From positions 496,001 through 560,000 of the forward strand of contig NZ_QXEC01000001.1 in assembly GCF_003583405.1 (NCBI RefSeq): DNA of 64,000 nucleotides, in the 5' to 3' direction. The DNA is from Micromonospora radicis. Its GTDB lineage: Bacteria; Actinomycetota; Actinomycetes; Mycobacteriales; Micromonosporaceae. Each line of letters starts with the position of its first letter. The stretch's first letter is position 1. A program made the translations under genes and the position numbers. Below the pieces are notes generated by a model that saw only the letters and a program-made list of their open reading frames with translations, made no database searches and was not told where the DNA came from. This document shows positions 8,454 through 16,825 of the stretch, piece after piece.

Positions 8454-10763
8454 ATGACGAATCGATCAATTCTGCGGGCGGCGACGGCCCTGACGGCCAC
8501 CGGCGCGCTGGGGATCGGATTGCTCGCCGGTCCACCGGTGGCGGCGTCGGTCCGCACCGCGGCGCCCCCGTCACCGCCCACCGCAGCCGCCCCCTACGAA
8601 CCCACCTGGGAGTCGGTGAACCGGCACGTGGCCTCGCCGGAGTGGTTCAAGGACGCGAAGTTCGGCATCTACTGGCACTGGGGTGCCTTCACCACCCCGC
8701 AGTACGGGCACGAGTGGTACGGCCGCGAGATGTACGTCAACGGCAGCGGCATCAACAACCATCACAAGGCCACCTACGGCGACCCGCAGACCGAGTGGGG
8801 TTACGAGAAGTTCATCGACGGCGGGATCGACAAGGCCGGCAACCACGTCCAGTTCAAGCCGGTGCTGAAGTCGCAGGGTGGCAAGTTCGACCCGGACGAG
8901 TGGGTCAGCCTCTTCAAGCGGGCCGGCGCCCGGTTCAGCGGACCCGTCGCGGAGCATCACGACGGCTACTCCATGTGGGACAGCGAGGTCAACGAGTGGA
9001 ACTCGGTCGACCGCGGACCCAAGCTGGACCTGTTGCAGATCTTCGCTGAGGCGGTCCGCAAACAGGACATGAAGCTGCTGGTGGCGATGCACCAGTCGTT
9101 CAACTACAACGGCTTCTTCCGGTTCGTCGCGCCGCAGTCCGACCCGAGCCTGCGCAAGCTCTACGGCCAACTGCCGCGCGCCGAGGCGGACCAGCTCTGG
9201 TTCGACAAGCAGAAGGAAGTGATCGACCAGAGCCAGCCGGACATCATCTGGAACGACTTCGGTCTCAACAGCCCCGGCTACTGCCACGGCGACCCGGGCC
9301 CCTGCGCCGTCGACGAGCAGCAGCGCCTCAACTTCCTGGCCTACTACTTCAACCAGGCCGCGCAGTGGGGCAAGGAGGTCGTGACGACCTACAAGCACTT
9401 CGACCGCGGCTTCGACAACCGCAGCGCCGTCGAGGACTACGAGCGCGGCGGGCCGGCGGACATCGTACGCCCGTACTGGCTCACCGACGACGCGATCTCG
9501 TCGAGCAGCTGGAGCTACACCACCGGCATCGGCTACTACTCGTCACAGCAGATGGTGCACGCCCTGATCGACCGGGTCAGCAAGAACGGCAACATGCTGC
9601 TCAACGTCTCGCCCACCCTGGAGGGGGAGATCCCGCAGGGGCAGCGCGACGTGCTCCACGACATCGGGGACTACCTCGGCCGGTACGGTGAGTCGATCTA
9701 CTCCACCCGGGCCTGGGACATCTACGGCGAGGGTCCGACCAAGATGGGCGGCGGCTCGTTCGTCGCGCCCAAGGTCGGCACCAACACCGACATCAGGTTC
9801 ACCCGGAACAAGAAGGACGACACGCTCTACGCCACGGTGCTCGGCTGGCCCGGCGACAACCAGGTTCTGAACATCACCAGCCTCGGTTCGGCCACCACGA
9901 ACCTGGCCGACCTGAAGAAGGTCGAGCTGCTCGGTGACCGCGCGAAGAAGTCCGTCAACCTGACCAAGAACGTGCGCCAGGACCCGGACGGCCTGAAGGT
10001 GACGATGCCGGGGCAGCGTCCGGTCGCGTCGCCCGCGTACGTACTGAAGCTGTCCTTCAAGAAGGGCATCCCGACCCCACGTCCCGCGGCCGACGGCGCG
10101 AGCGTCTACCAGGAGAAGGACTTCCGTGGCGTCAGCGCCCTGCTCGCTCCCGGCGACTACACCAGGGCCGAGCTGACCGACCTGGGGCTGACCGGGAAGC
10201 ACCTCGCCTCGCTGCACGTCGCGCCCGGCACGGAACTGGTCCTGTACCCCGCCGACGACTTCGCCGGAACGCCGACCCGCTACACCGGCGCGGTGGGGTC
10301 GCTGCCCAAGAAGACCACGGTCGGCTCGATCCGCGTCGTCAAGGACTTCAGCAGGCCGTTCGTGCTGACGAACGTGGCGAACCGCTTCGCCCTGGACACC
10401 GATTCCGGCGCCGCCGGCAGCCCGGTACGGCAACAGTTGCCCGACGGCGGCCCGGAACAGGAGTGGAAGCTGACCGAGAAGACCCCCGGCCACTTCGAGA
10501 TCGCCAATCCCGCCAGCGGGCTGGTGATCGACGGGCTGGGGCTCGGCAGCGGGACCTTCGTCCAGCAACGGGCGGCGACCGGGGCGGACAGCCAACTGTG
10601 GCGCCTGGCGAGCCTCGGCGCGGGCGAACACCACCTCATCAACAAGCAGACCGGGCTGGCACTGGACAGCGGTGGCAACGTCCCGGCGGGCTCGTCGCTG
10701 AAACAGTGGACCGTCGACAGCAGCCCCAACCTTCGGTGGCAGCTGACCGCGACGACCCGCTGA
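8454..10763 (+). CDS. secreted GH29 alpha-L-fucosidase with crystallin-like and ricin-type domains
   Basis: 769 residues. A signal peptide spans about 1-32 (basic MTNRSILRA, hydrophobic stretch, AxA-like end at PPVAAS). The GH29 barrel follows (WFKDAKFGIYWHWG near 60; PDIIWNDFG near 262-270, where the Asp is the expected nucleophile). Residues about 549-628 resemble a beta/gamma-crystallin domain (SVYQEKDFRGVSALL then GDYTRAEL), and 636-769 a ricin-type beta-trefoil lectin domain with repeated QLW/RWQ motifs. It should release terminal L-fucose from glycans outside the cell, with the last domain binding sugar. Start ATG 8454 leaves the signal peptide directly at the N-terminus; the 22-residue upstream extension has none. 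A hairpin terminator follows. Confidence 0.88.
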   Translation: MTNRSILRAATALTATGALGIGLLAGPPVAASVRTAAPPSPPTAAAPYEPTWESVNRHVASPEWFKDAKFGIYWHWGAFTTPQYGHEWYGREMYVNGSGINNHHKATYGDPQTEWGYEKFIDGGIDKAGNHVQFKPVLKSQGGKFDPDEWVSLFKRAGARFSGPVAEHHDGYSMWDSEVNEWNSVDRGPKLDLLQIFAEAVRKQDMKLLVAMHQSFNYNGFFRFVAPQSDPSLRKLYGQLPRAEADQLWFDKQKEVIDQSQPDIIWNDFGLNSPGYCHGDPGPCAVDEQQRLNFLAYYFNQAAQWGKEVVTTYKHFDRGFDNRSAVEDYERGGPADIVRPYWLTDDAISSSSWSYTTGIGYYSSQQMVHALIDRVSKNGNMLLNVSPTLEGEIPQGQRDVLHDIGDYLGRYGESIYSTRAWDIYGEGPTKMGGGSFVAPKVGTNTDIRFTRNKKDDTLYATVLGWPGDNQVLNITSLGSATTNLADLKKVELLGDRAKKSVNLTKNVRQDPDGLKVTMPGQRPVASPAYVLKLSFKKGIPTPRPAADGASVYQEKDFRGVSALLAPGDYTRAELTDLGLTGKHLASLHVAPGTELVLYPADDFAGTPTRYTGAVGSLPKKTTVGSIRVVKDFSRPFVLTNVANRFALDTDSGAAGSPVRQQLPDGGPEQEWKLTEKTPGHFEIANPASGLVIDGLGLGSGTFVQQRAATGADSQLWRLASLGAGEHHLINKQTGLALDSGGNVPAGSSLKQWTVDSSPNLRWQLTATTR

Positions 10764-10780
10764 TCCGGACCGACGGTCAG

Positions 10781-10807
10781 GCGGCGGCGGACCCGGTCCG
10801 CCGCCGC
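10781..10807 (+). terminator. terminator after the fucosidase gene
   Basis: An 11-bp perfect inverted repeat (10781-10791 with 10797-10807, 5-base loop) 18 bases after the stop codon. There is no T-tract, which is common in actinomycetes. Confidence 0.6.
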
Positions 10808-10847
10808 GCCGTCCGCGCCTGGGGCGACGCCGGCCGCGCCGAATCAA

Positions 10848-10853
10848 TACCAT
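10848..10853 (+). promoter_or_regulatory. -10 box of a leaderless transcript (metallohydrolase)
   Basis: TACCAT sits exactly six bases before ATG 10860, as in leaderless actinobacterial genes. A palindrome ATACC-ATGCC-GGTAT (10847-10861) covers the box and the first base of the gene, so self-control is possible. Confidence 0.55.
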
Positions 10854-10859
10854 GCCGGT

Positions 10860-11861
10860 ATGCCCGAGCCCACCCCGGCGACCTTCCCGCCCCGCCGGGC
10901 GGCTGGTCGGGGCCCCGGCTGGTACCGGGGCGACCTGCACGTGCACTCGCTGCTGTCGTACGGCGCCGACCTGACCCCGGCGCAGCTCGCCGCGGCCGCC
11001 CGGGCCCTCGGGCTCGACTTCCTCGCCACCACCGAACACAACACCGCCGACGGGCACGCCCACTGGGGGCCGTACGCGGGCGACGACCTGCTGGTGATCC
11101 TGGGCCAGGAGGTCACCACCCACACCGGGCACTGGCTGGCGCTCGGCCTGGATCCCGGGCAGTCGGTCGAATGGCGGTACGGCGTCCGGGACGACGCGAT
11201 CGGCCGCCACCTCGACCAGGTGCGTCGCCACGGCGGGCTGTGCGTGGCAGCCCACCCGCACGCGCCGTACCCCCACGGGACGTCGATGTACCCGTACCGG
11301 TGCTTCGACGCGGTGGAGGTGTGGAACGGGCGCTGGGCATCCGACCTGCCGTGGAACGCCGACAACGAGGCGACCCTCGCCGAATGGGGGCGCCACCTCG
11401 CGTACGGCCTGCGTCGCGGAGACTGGCAACCTGCGGTCGGCAACAGCGACGCGCACCTGGCCGGTCAGCTCGGTACCCCACACACCGTGGTCCACGCCGA
11501 ACAGTTGAGCACCGAAGCGGTGCTGGCCGGCGTCCGGGCCGGTCGAAGCTGGGTCGCCGAATCGTCCACCGTGGACGTTACCCTCACCGCCACCACCGCC
11601 GACCGCTCGGTCGGCGTCGGCGAACGCCTGACCGCCGAGGACCAGCCGATCACGGTACGCGTACAGGTGGTCGGTGTGCCGTCCGGCACCATCACCCTGC
11701 ACACCGAACGCGGCCTCGTGCATCGGGCAACCCTGCCCGCCGACGGCTCGGGCAGCACCGCATGGCGGACCAACGTCGATGAGGCCGGCTTCGTCCGAGC
11801 CGAGGTACGCCACCCCAACCGTCACCTGGCCGCCCTCACCAACCCGATCATCCTGGACTGA
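10860..11861 (+). CDS. CehA/McbA-family PHP metallohydrolase
   Basis: 333 residues. The PHP signature GDLHVHSLLSYG (about 25-36) supplies the first His pair, followed by ATTEHNTADGH, a GQEVTTHTGHW strand, AAHPHAPYPHG and a late GNSDAHLAG motif, all expected metal ligands. Members of this family hydrolyse esters or phosphoesters with a metal centre. The last 100 residues form beta strands of an Ig-like accessory domain. No signal peptide is seen, so it is probably cytoplasmic. There is no Shine-Dalgarno site; the TACCAT box six bases upstream supports a leaderless start. The substrate is unknown; the neighbouring fucosidase is separated by a terminator. Confidence 0.82.
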   Translation: MPEPTPATFPPRRAAGRGPGWYRGDLHVHSLLSYGADLTPAQLAAAARALGLDFLATTEHNTADGHAHWGPYAGDDLLVILGQEVTTHTGHWLALGLDPGQSVEWRYGVRDDAIGRHLDQVRRHGGLCVAAHPHAPYPHGTSMYPYRCFDAVEVWNGRWASDLPWNADNEATLAEWGRHLAYGLRRGDWQPAVGNSDAHLAGQLGTPHTVVHAEQLSTEAVLAGVRAGRSWVAESSTVDVTLTATTADRSVGVGERLTAEDQPITVRVQVVGVPSGTITLHTERGLVHRATLPADGSGSTAWRTNVDEAGFVRAEVRHPNRHLAALTNPIILD

Positions 11862-11917
11862 CCACCAGACCGTCTCGTGTCGAGGCGCCGGTACGCCAGG
11901 CGGGACGATACCTGTGG

Positions 11918-12118
11918 TCAGCCGCCACGGGTCGACGGTCGGAGCTGGGCAGCCGTGAGCGTCAGCATGCTTACTGTCCTGCCATCCTCGTCGGTGAACT
12001 CGACCTCGTAGGCGACGGGATCCCGGTCGAAGATGTGGATGATCGTGCCGACCGCTCCTGCCGCCAGATGCTCGTGCGGCACGGCCTCCTGAAGTTCGAC
12101 CACGTCATAGACGTCCAA
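11918..12118 (-). CDS. DUF4926 protein, probable immunity partner of the toxin-like protein
   Basis: 66 residues forming a small beta-barrel-like fold (DVVELQEAVPHEHLAAG, TIIHIFD, AYEVEFTDEDGRT, LTLTAAQL), typical of DUF4926. The start codon is TTG at 12118; AAAGG lies 7 bases upstream inside the end of the preceding gene, whose stop is only 3 bases away, so translation is coupled. DUF4926 genes are often found beside DUF6883 toxins, which suggests immunity. Neutralising activity is an inference. Confidence 0.7.
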   Translation of the reverse strand: MDVYDVVELQEAVPHEHLAAGAVGTIIHIFDRDPVAYEVEFTDEDGRTVSMLTLTAAQLRPSTRGG

Positions 12119-12121
12119 TGA

Positions 12122-13276
12122 TCAACCTTTCGATGGGAATGAGATCGTGACCATGCGTGGGGTGGTCGCGCCAGTCTCGAGGATCCAGGCCGTGCGGACA
12201 ATGATGTCTCCGGTCGGCCCGGACAGCGGCAGATCGATGAACCAGCGTTGACCGTACTCGTCGACTCTTCCGAGCATCGGCGAGCCGGAGCGGACGCCCT
12301 CTCGTATCTGATGCAGGACCGCGTCTGCGTCCTCAAGGCCAAGCCCGGTAGCTGAGTTGATCACGCGGTACTTGTTCTTGCCAACCGGATGATGGGGATT
12401 CAACGCGTACGCGGTGATCTTCCGTGAATCGATCTCTGGATTGGTGAAGTCCGGCTGAACAGGGCTGTTGTTGACCTTCGCTCTTCCTGGATCATCGGAG
12501 CTGGGCGGCTTCGTGGATTGTCCGCGTAGTCGGCCGAGGGTCTGCTTGAGTTCGTCGATGAGGGTGCCGAGGCGGCGGATGGCGGGGATGAGCTGGCGGA
12601 GACTGTTGAGCAGTCCGCGTAGCAGTCGCGCGATGCGGGCGGCCCACGATGCCACCAGGGTGGTTACCTGCTCGACGACCAGGGGGGTGGCCAGGCCGGC
12701 GGTGGCGACGAGTTCGGTGGCGTACCCGATGAGGCGGGAGACGCAGGTGGCGATGGCGTCGCGGACCAGGAGCCGGACGGCGGCGACCAGGCCGGCGGTG
12801 CCCTCGGTGATGGCGGCCATCGCGTCGGCGCCGCGGGCCAGGCCGGTGATGGCCTGGCGTTGTTCGGCTGCCCAGGCGCGGTAGGCGGTGCCGGCGCCGC
12901 CGTTCCAGCCGGCCACGTCGGCGGCGACGTCGCGGGCCAGGCCGGCGGCCTCGCCGCGCAGGGAGGCGGCGACGTTGCGCCAGGTCTGGGCGTGCGCGGT
13001 GATCTGCGCGGGGTCGCCGGCCAGCCAGTCGAGGGCCTCGCTGAGGGGTTTGACGTGTTCGATGAGCCAGGCGATGCCGTACTGCAGGAGGGCGCCGACC
13101 GGGTCGGAGACGAACGCGAGGGCGTCGAGGCCGGCGCTGACCACGCCGAGGCTGCCGTCGATCCAGCTGCCGGTGGTGACGCCCTGGTGGATCAGTTCGA
13201 TGTCTTCGAGGATCCACACCCCGGCCCAGGGGCTCGGCCCGGTCCGGGTCGGGGCGGCGACCAGCGGGTTGGTCAC
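12122..13276 (-). CDS. ESX/type VII-style polymorphic toxin with C-terminal DUF6883-type domain
   Basis: 384 residues. The first 280 are alpha-helical and Ala-rich with small-residue patterns (for example DVAAAVAGWNGG-like GWNGGAGTAYRAWAAEQ near 120), similar to WXG/LXG delivery regions of type VII secretion substrates. A linker (STKPPSSDDPGR) leads to a distinct beta-rich domain at about 286-384 (KITAYALNPHHPVGKNKYRV, then GRVDEYGQRWFIDLPL), which resembles DUF6883. The start is GTG 13276, overlapping the EspC-like gene by GTGA. The layout of delivery region, linker and C-terminal module is that of a polymorphic toxin. Base composition drops at the C-terminal module and in the DUF4926 gene, hinting that these were exchanged as a cassette. 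Confidence 0.72.
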   Translation of the reverse strand: MTNPLVAAPTRTGPSPWAGVWILEDIELIHQGVTTGSWIDGSLGVVSAGLDALAFVSDPVGALLQYGIAWLIEHVKPLSEALDWLAGDPAQITAHAQTWRNVAASLRGEAAGLARDVAADVAGWNGGAGTAYRAWAAEQRQAITGLARGADAMAAITEGTAGLVAAVRLLVRDAIATCVSRLIGYATELVATAGLATPLVVEQVTTLVASWAARIARLLRGLLNSLRQLIPAIRRLGTLIDELKQTLGRLRGQSTKPPSSDDPGRAKVNNSPVQPDFTNPEIDSRKITAYALNPHHPVGKNKYRVINSATGLGLEDADAVLHQIREGVRSGSPMLGRVDEYGQRWFIDLPLSGPTGDIIVRTAWILETGATTPRMVTISFPSKG

Positions 13277-13590
13277 GGTCGGTCCCGTACCCGGTCCAGG
13301 CGGCGCTGGGCGCGCTGGTCGACGGCCCGGTAGTCCTCGGCGCTGCCGCGCACCCGGCCGGCCGTGTCGCGGACCGAGTCGGCGGCGGTGCCGACGCCCT
13401 CGACCAGGACGCCTTGCAGGGTGTCGAGCAGCACCGGCATGATCGCGCAGAGTTGCCCGTACGCGCCGGTGTCGAGCCGGACGTGCTCGCCGGCCCGGCG
13501 GGCGGTGTCGAGGGTGTCGGCGTGGCGGTCGAGGCGTGTCGCGTGGCCGGTCAGGTCGTCCGGGTCGACCCGGATGCCGTCACCGGGCAT
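13273..13590 (-). CDS. EspC-like type VII secretion target protein
   Basis: 105 residues, two long helices with a central turn (IRVDPDDLTGHATRLDRHAD, then LQGVLVEGVGTAADSVRD). The size, the opening I-x-VDP-x-DL and the helical hairpin match ESX-associated EspC/WXG-type proteins. It probably pairs with the downstream toxin-like protein for secretion. The start overlaps the end of the YbaB-like gene by 11 bases and its own end overlaps the toxin by GTGA, so the genes form one operon. Confidence 0.75.
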   Translation of the reverse strand: MPGDGIRVDPDDLTGHATRLDRHADTLDTARRAGEHVRLDTGAYGQLCAIMPVLLDTLQGVLVEGVGTAADSVRDTAGRVRGSAEDYRAVDQRAQRRLDRVRDRP

Positions 13591-13975
13591 CCGGCCGGCC
13601 CTGCTCGCCGGTGAGTCGGCGCCGGTGGGAGTCGAGGATCGCCGTCCCGGCCGGGTCGTCGCCGAGGGTCTCGGTGGTCGCCGCGCTGAGCTGACGCAGC
13701 AGGTCGGCCCGCGCGGCCCGGGTGGTCGCCAGCACCTGCCGGGCGGTGTGGGCCGCGGACTGCTGGCGGATGCGCTCGTCGAGCCGCAGGTCGACCAGGA
13801 GCCCGGCCGCGTCGACGGTGACCTGCACCGTGCGGTCGGGGTTGTGGGCCGTGCCGGTCAGCGTGCTCGCCCGCGCGGAGAGGGCCTGGGCCCGCCGGGC
13901 CCGCTCGGCGAAGCCGGCCTCCCACTCGTCGAGCCGGCGTCGCGTCGCGTCCAGCGCGGTCTCGTCCGCCCACAT
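13580..13975 (-). CDS. YbaB/EbfC-like protein of the secretion operon
   Basis: 131 residues. A central beta strand set (VQVTVDAAGLLVDLRL) is flanked by helices, as in YbaB/EbfC-type small DNA-associated proteins, versions of which are common at the head of ESX substrate operons. ATG 13975 is chosen because GGGGAGGG lies 5 bases upstream; the frame also opens at 13999 without such a site. First gene of the four-gene operon. A regulatory or chaperone role is an inference. Confidence 0.65.
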   Translation of the reverse strand: MWADETALDATRRRLDEWEAGFAERARRAQALSARASTLTGTAHNPDRTVQVTVDAAGLLVDLRLDERIRQQSAAHTARQVLATTRAARADLLRQLSAATTETLGDDPAGTAILDSHRRRLTGEQGRPDAR

Positions 13976-14080
13976 GCGACCCTCCCCAGGGGACGTCACC
14001 GGTCGCCACCGGCGAGGTCGCCGTCACGTTACCAACCGGTCGCGCTGCGTGCTGCCCCGCGCCGGCCGCGGCCCGTGCCG

Positions 14081-14116
14081 GGGCGGGGACGGCCACCGGG
14101 GCGGGGACGGCCACCG
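14081..14116. repeat. 18-bp tandem duplication in a divergent intergenic region
   Basis: Two perfect copies of an 18-base unit beginning GGGCGGGGACGG (14081-14098 and 14099-14116), with a partial third start. It lies between the secretion operon and the CBS-BON gene. The function is unknown. Confidence 0.6.
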
Positions 14117-14238
14117 GGGCAGGGTCGTTGCGCCCGCCCGGGGCCCGCCGGAAGTCCCGCCGGCCCGGGCCGGCCGGCACTGACCGGGGCGCCCGCGTCG
14201 GGCATAGCGTGAGGTCACAGCCGACGGAGGAGGGCGTG

Positions 14239-14943
14239 ATGAGGGCCTGGCAGGTGGGCGACGTGATGACCAGGGACGTCGCGACGGTGGTGGAGCAGAC
14301 CCCGTACCGGAAGATCGTCGATCTGCTGGCCGAGCGTCGGGTCGGTGCCGTCGTGGTGGTGGACGACTTCGGGCACGTACGGGGGGTGGTGTCCGAGGCG
14401 GACCTGCTGCACAAGGTGGAGTGGATGGGGGAGCCGCACGAGCGGCGCGTCTTCGAGGGGCCGAGGCAGCGCCGGGCCCGGCGCAAGGGCACGGCGGGGA
14501 CCGCCCGGGAACTGATGACCTCCCCGGCGGTGACCGTCTCCGCGCACACCTCCGTGGTGGGCGCGGCCAAGCTGATGGACCGCGCGGGCGTCAAACGCCT
14601 GCCGGTGGTGGACGACCTGGGCCGGGTGGTCGGGATCGTCACCCGCTCGGACCTGCTGAGCGTGCATCTGCGCCCCGACGCGGACATCCGCGACGACGTG
14701 GTCCAGGAGGTACTGCGGCGGGTGCTCGCGGTGCGCGACGGGACCGTCCGGGTCGAGGTCCGCGACGGCGTGGTGACCATGACCGGCAAGCTGGACCGGC
14801 GGTCGGCGGCGGACATCGCGGTACGGCTCGCCGCGCGGGTCAGCGGCGTCGTCGAGGTGGTCGACGAGTTGGGGTACGACTTCGACGACACCGAACTGCC
14901 CGGTTTCCCGTCGTTCCCGGTCCAGCCGACCCGGGTGGCGTGA
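14239..14943 (+). CDS. CBS-pair protein with C-terminal BON domain
   Basis: 234 residues. Two CBS motifs (about 6-60 and 90-145; VGDVMTRDVATVVEQTP and RELMTSPAVTVSAHTS) form a Bateman module that usually binds adenosyl ligands. A BON domain (about 155-220; VRVEVRDGVVTMTGKL) follows and may bind membranes or other partners. ATG 14239 has GGAGGAGG directly upstream; the longer frame is rejected. Such proteins are frequent in actinomycete stress and hypoxia regulons. The stop is 10 bases from the convergent reductase gene. Confidence 0.85.
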   Translation: MRAWQVGDVMTRDVATVVEQTPYRKIVDLLAERRVGAVVVVDDFGHVRGVVSEADLLHKVEWMGEPHERRVFEGPRQRRARRKGTAGTARELMTSPAVTVSAHTSVVGAAKLMDRAGVKRLPVVDDLGRVVGIVTRSDLLSVHLRPDADIRDDVVQEVLRRVLAVRDGTVRVEVRDGVVTMTGKLDRRSAADIAVRLAARVSGVVEVVDELGYDFDDTELPGFPSFPVQPTRVA

Positions 14944-14953
14944 GCCCGACCGG

Positions 14954-15736
14954 CTACCGGGTGTCGGCCGTCGCCGGCCGGACCTGCTCGGCGAGGAACT
15001 CCGTCCAGGCGCGGGTGCCGCGGGTGGCCCCGCGCCGGGCCAGGTTCGCCCCCGCGCGGTACGCGCGGCCCGCGCGCCCCGGGATCCGTACCGGCACCAG
15101 CAGCCGACGCCGGTCGGTGGCGCGCAGGTAGCCGCGGACCAGCTCGCCCAGCTCGTACACCTGTGGGCCGGCCAGGTCGGGAACCAGGCCGGCCGGCGCG
15201 GCCAGCGTCAGCTCGACGAGCCGGGCGGCGACCTCACGACCGTCCACCGGCTCCAGCCGCATCCCACCGGGGACCGGGACCACCGGCAGCGCCGCCAGCT
15301 TGCGGACCAGGGTCAGGGTCAGCTCATGGAGCTGACCGGCGCGCAGGGTCGTCCACGGCACGCCGGAGTCGGCGACGGCCTGCTCGGCGGCGAGCTTCGT
15401 GCGCAGCCAGGCCAGCGGCACCCGGTCGGCGCCGGTCACCGAGACGAAGACCAACTGGCGTACGTCGGCCCGCCGCGCGGCCCGGGCCAGGGTGCGGGCC
15501 AGTTGGTCGTCGCCCTGCCGGCCGCCGGCCAGGTGCAGTACCACCTCGACGTCGCGTACCGTCGCGTCGACCCCCGCGCCGGTGGCCAGGTCGGCGACGA
15601 CCTGCTCGACGCCGGGGGAGTCGGCACCGCCGCGCCGGCTGAGGCTGCGCACCGGATGACCCGCTGCCCCCAGCAGCGGGATGACCAGGCGGCCGATGGT
15701 GCCGGTGCCGCCGGTGACCAGGATCGGTGGATGCAC
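14954..15736 (-). CDS. NmrA-like NAD(P)-binding SDR
   Basis: 260 residues. The N-terminus holds the Rossmann motif ILVTGGTGTIGRLV, then VVLHLAG and VFVSVTGADRVP. It lacks the classic YxxxK pair and looks like an atypical SDR of the NmrA/epimerase kind. GTG 15736 is used because AGGGAG lies 6 bases before it. The divergent neighbour is an ECF41-type sigma factor, and such sigma factors typically stand beside oxidoreductase, epimerase or carboxymuconolactone decarboxylase genes that they control. That known pattern makes it the likely target. Confidence 0.8.
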   Translation of the reverse strand: MHPPILVTGGTGTIGRLVIPLLGAAGHPVRSLSRRGGADSPGVEQVVADLATGAGVDATVRDVEVVLHLAGGRQGDDQLARTLARAARRADVRQLVFVSVTGADRVPLAWLRTKLAAEQAVADSGVPWTTLRAGQLHELTLTLVRKLAALPVVPVPGGMRLEPVDGREVAARLVELTLAAPAGLVPDLAGPQVYELGELVRGYLRATDRRRLLVPVRIPGRAGRAYRAGANLARRGATRGTRAWTEFLAEQVRPATADTR

Positions 15737-15911
15737 GCTGTTCTCCCTGCTTCGGACCGGGCCTGCTGCTCGCGGTCGGTTACCGTTCGTGGCTGCACCG
15801 GCTCGACCCCGCCGCGGTGGTCGGCGTGACCGGAGGTGATCCATGTCACCCGGTGGTCACGTCGGGGTGCCGGTCGGGGTCGACTCGGTGTGACCGGCGG
15901 AAGGATCGACG

Positions 15912-16796
15912 ATGGACGGGCACGCCTGGTTGGCCGAGCGGTTCGAGGAACACCGGCCGCACCTGCGCGCGGTGGCCTACCGGATGCTCGGCTCCCACGG
16001 CGAGGCCGACGACGCGGTGCAGGAGGCCTGGCTGCGCCTGTCCCGCACCGACCCCGACGAGCTGGACAACCTCGCCGCCTGGCTGACCACGGTGGTCGCC
16101 CGGGTCAGCCTCAACACGCTGCGCGGCCGGCGCCGCCGCCGCGAGGAGCCGCTGGACGTCCGGGTGCCGGATCCGGTGGTCAGCCCCGCCGGGACCGACG
16201 ATCCCGAGTACGCCGCCGTGCTGGCCGACTCGGTGGGGCTGGCGCTGCTGGTGGTCCTGGACACGCTCACCCCGGCGGAGCGGCTCGCCTTCGTACTGCA
16301 CGACATGTTCGCCGTACCGTTCGACGAGATCGCTCCGATGATCGACCGCTCACCGGCGGCGGCCCGGCAACTGGCCAGCCGGGCGCGTCGCCGGGTACGC
16401 GGCCAGGCGCCGGTTCCCGACGGTGACCTGGCCCGGCAGCGGCGGGTGGTCGACGCCTTTCTCGCCGCCGCCCGCGACGGAGACCTCGACGCGCTGGTCG
16501 GTGTCCTGCACCCTGGGGTGGTGCTGCGGTCCGACGGTGGCCTCGCCCGTACCCGCCACACCACCGTGATCACCGGCGCCCGGGACGTCGCCGCGCAGGC
16601 CACCGCCTTCGGGCGGTTCTCGCCGTTCGCCCGGCCCGCCGTGATCAGCGGCAGCGCCGGTGTGGTGGTCGTCGCGGGCGGCCGGGTGCTGTCGGTGATG
16701 GCCTTCACCGTCTCCGGCGGGCTCGTCGCCGAGATCGACGTGATCGCCGACCCGCAGCGCCTGGCCCGGTGGGATCTCACCGCCTTCGTCGACTGA
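15912..16796 (+). CDS. sigJ: ECF41/SigJ-type RNA polymerase sigma factor with SnoaL-like tail
   Basis: 294 residues. Region 2 (about 10-75; AYRMLGSHGEADDAVQEAWLR) and region 4 (about 110-160; LTPAERLAFVLHDMFAVPF, then AARQLASRARRRV) are intact. The extra C-terminal domain (about 175-290) is SnoaL-like, the hallmark of ECF41, where the tail modulates sigma activity in place of an anti-sigma factor. A DPQRL near the end may stand for the family's NPxKL motif. The start has AAGGA 8 bases upstream. A TGTCACC at 15844-15850 resembles the -35 part of ECF41 promoters, but a matching -10 was not found at normal spacing. Confidence 0.85.
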   Translation: MDGHAWLAERFEEHRPHLRAVAYRMLGSHGEADDAVQEAWLRLSRTDPDELDNLAAWLTTVVARVSLNTLRGRRRRREEPLDVRVPDPVVSPAGTDDPEYAAVLADSVGLALLVVLDTLTPAERLAFVLHDMFAVPFDEIAPMIDRSPAAARQLASRARRRVRGQAPVPDGDLARQRRVVDAFLAAARDGDLDALVGVLHPGVVLRSDGGLARTRHTTVITGARDVAAQATAFGRFSPFARPAVISGSAGVVVVAGGRVLSVMAFTVSGGLVAEIDVIADPQRLARWDLTAFVD

Positions 16797-16825
16797 CTCG
16801 CCGTCGCTGTGGCGCGGGTCGTCGC

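Noticed and set aside
9543..11825. 760-codon minus-strand frame across the fucosidase and metallohydrolase
   Set aside because: Antisense shadow crossing two clear plus-strand genes and a terminator.
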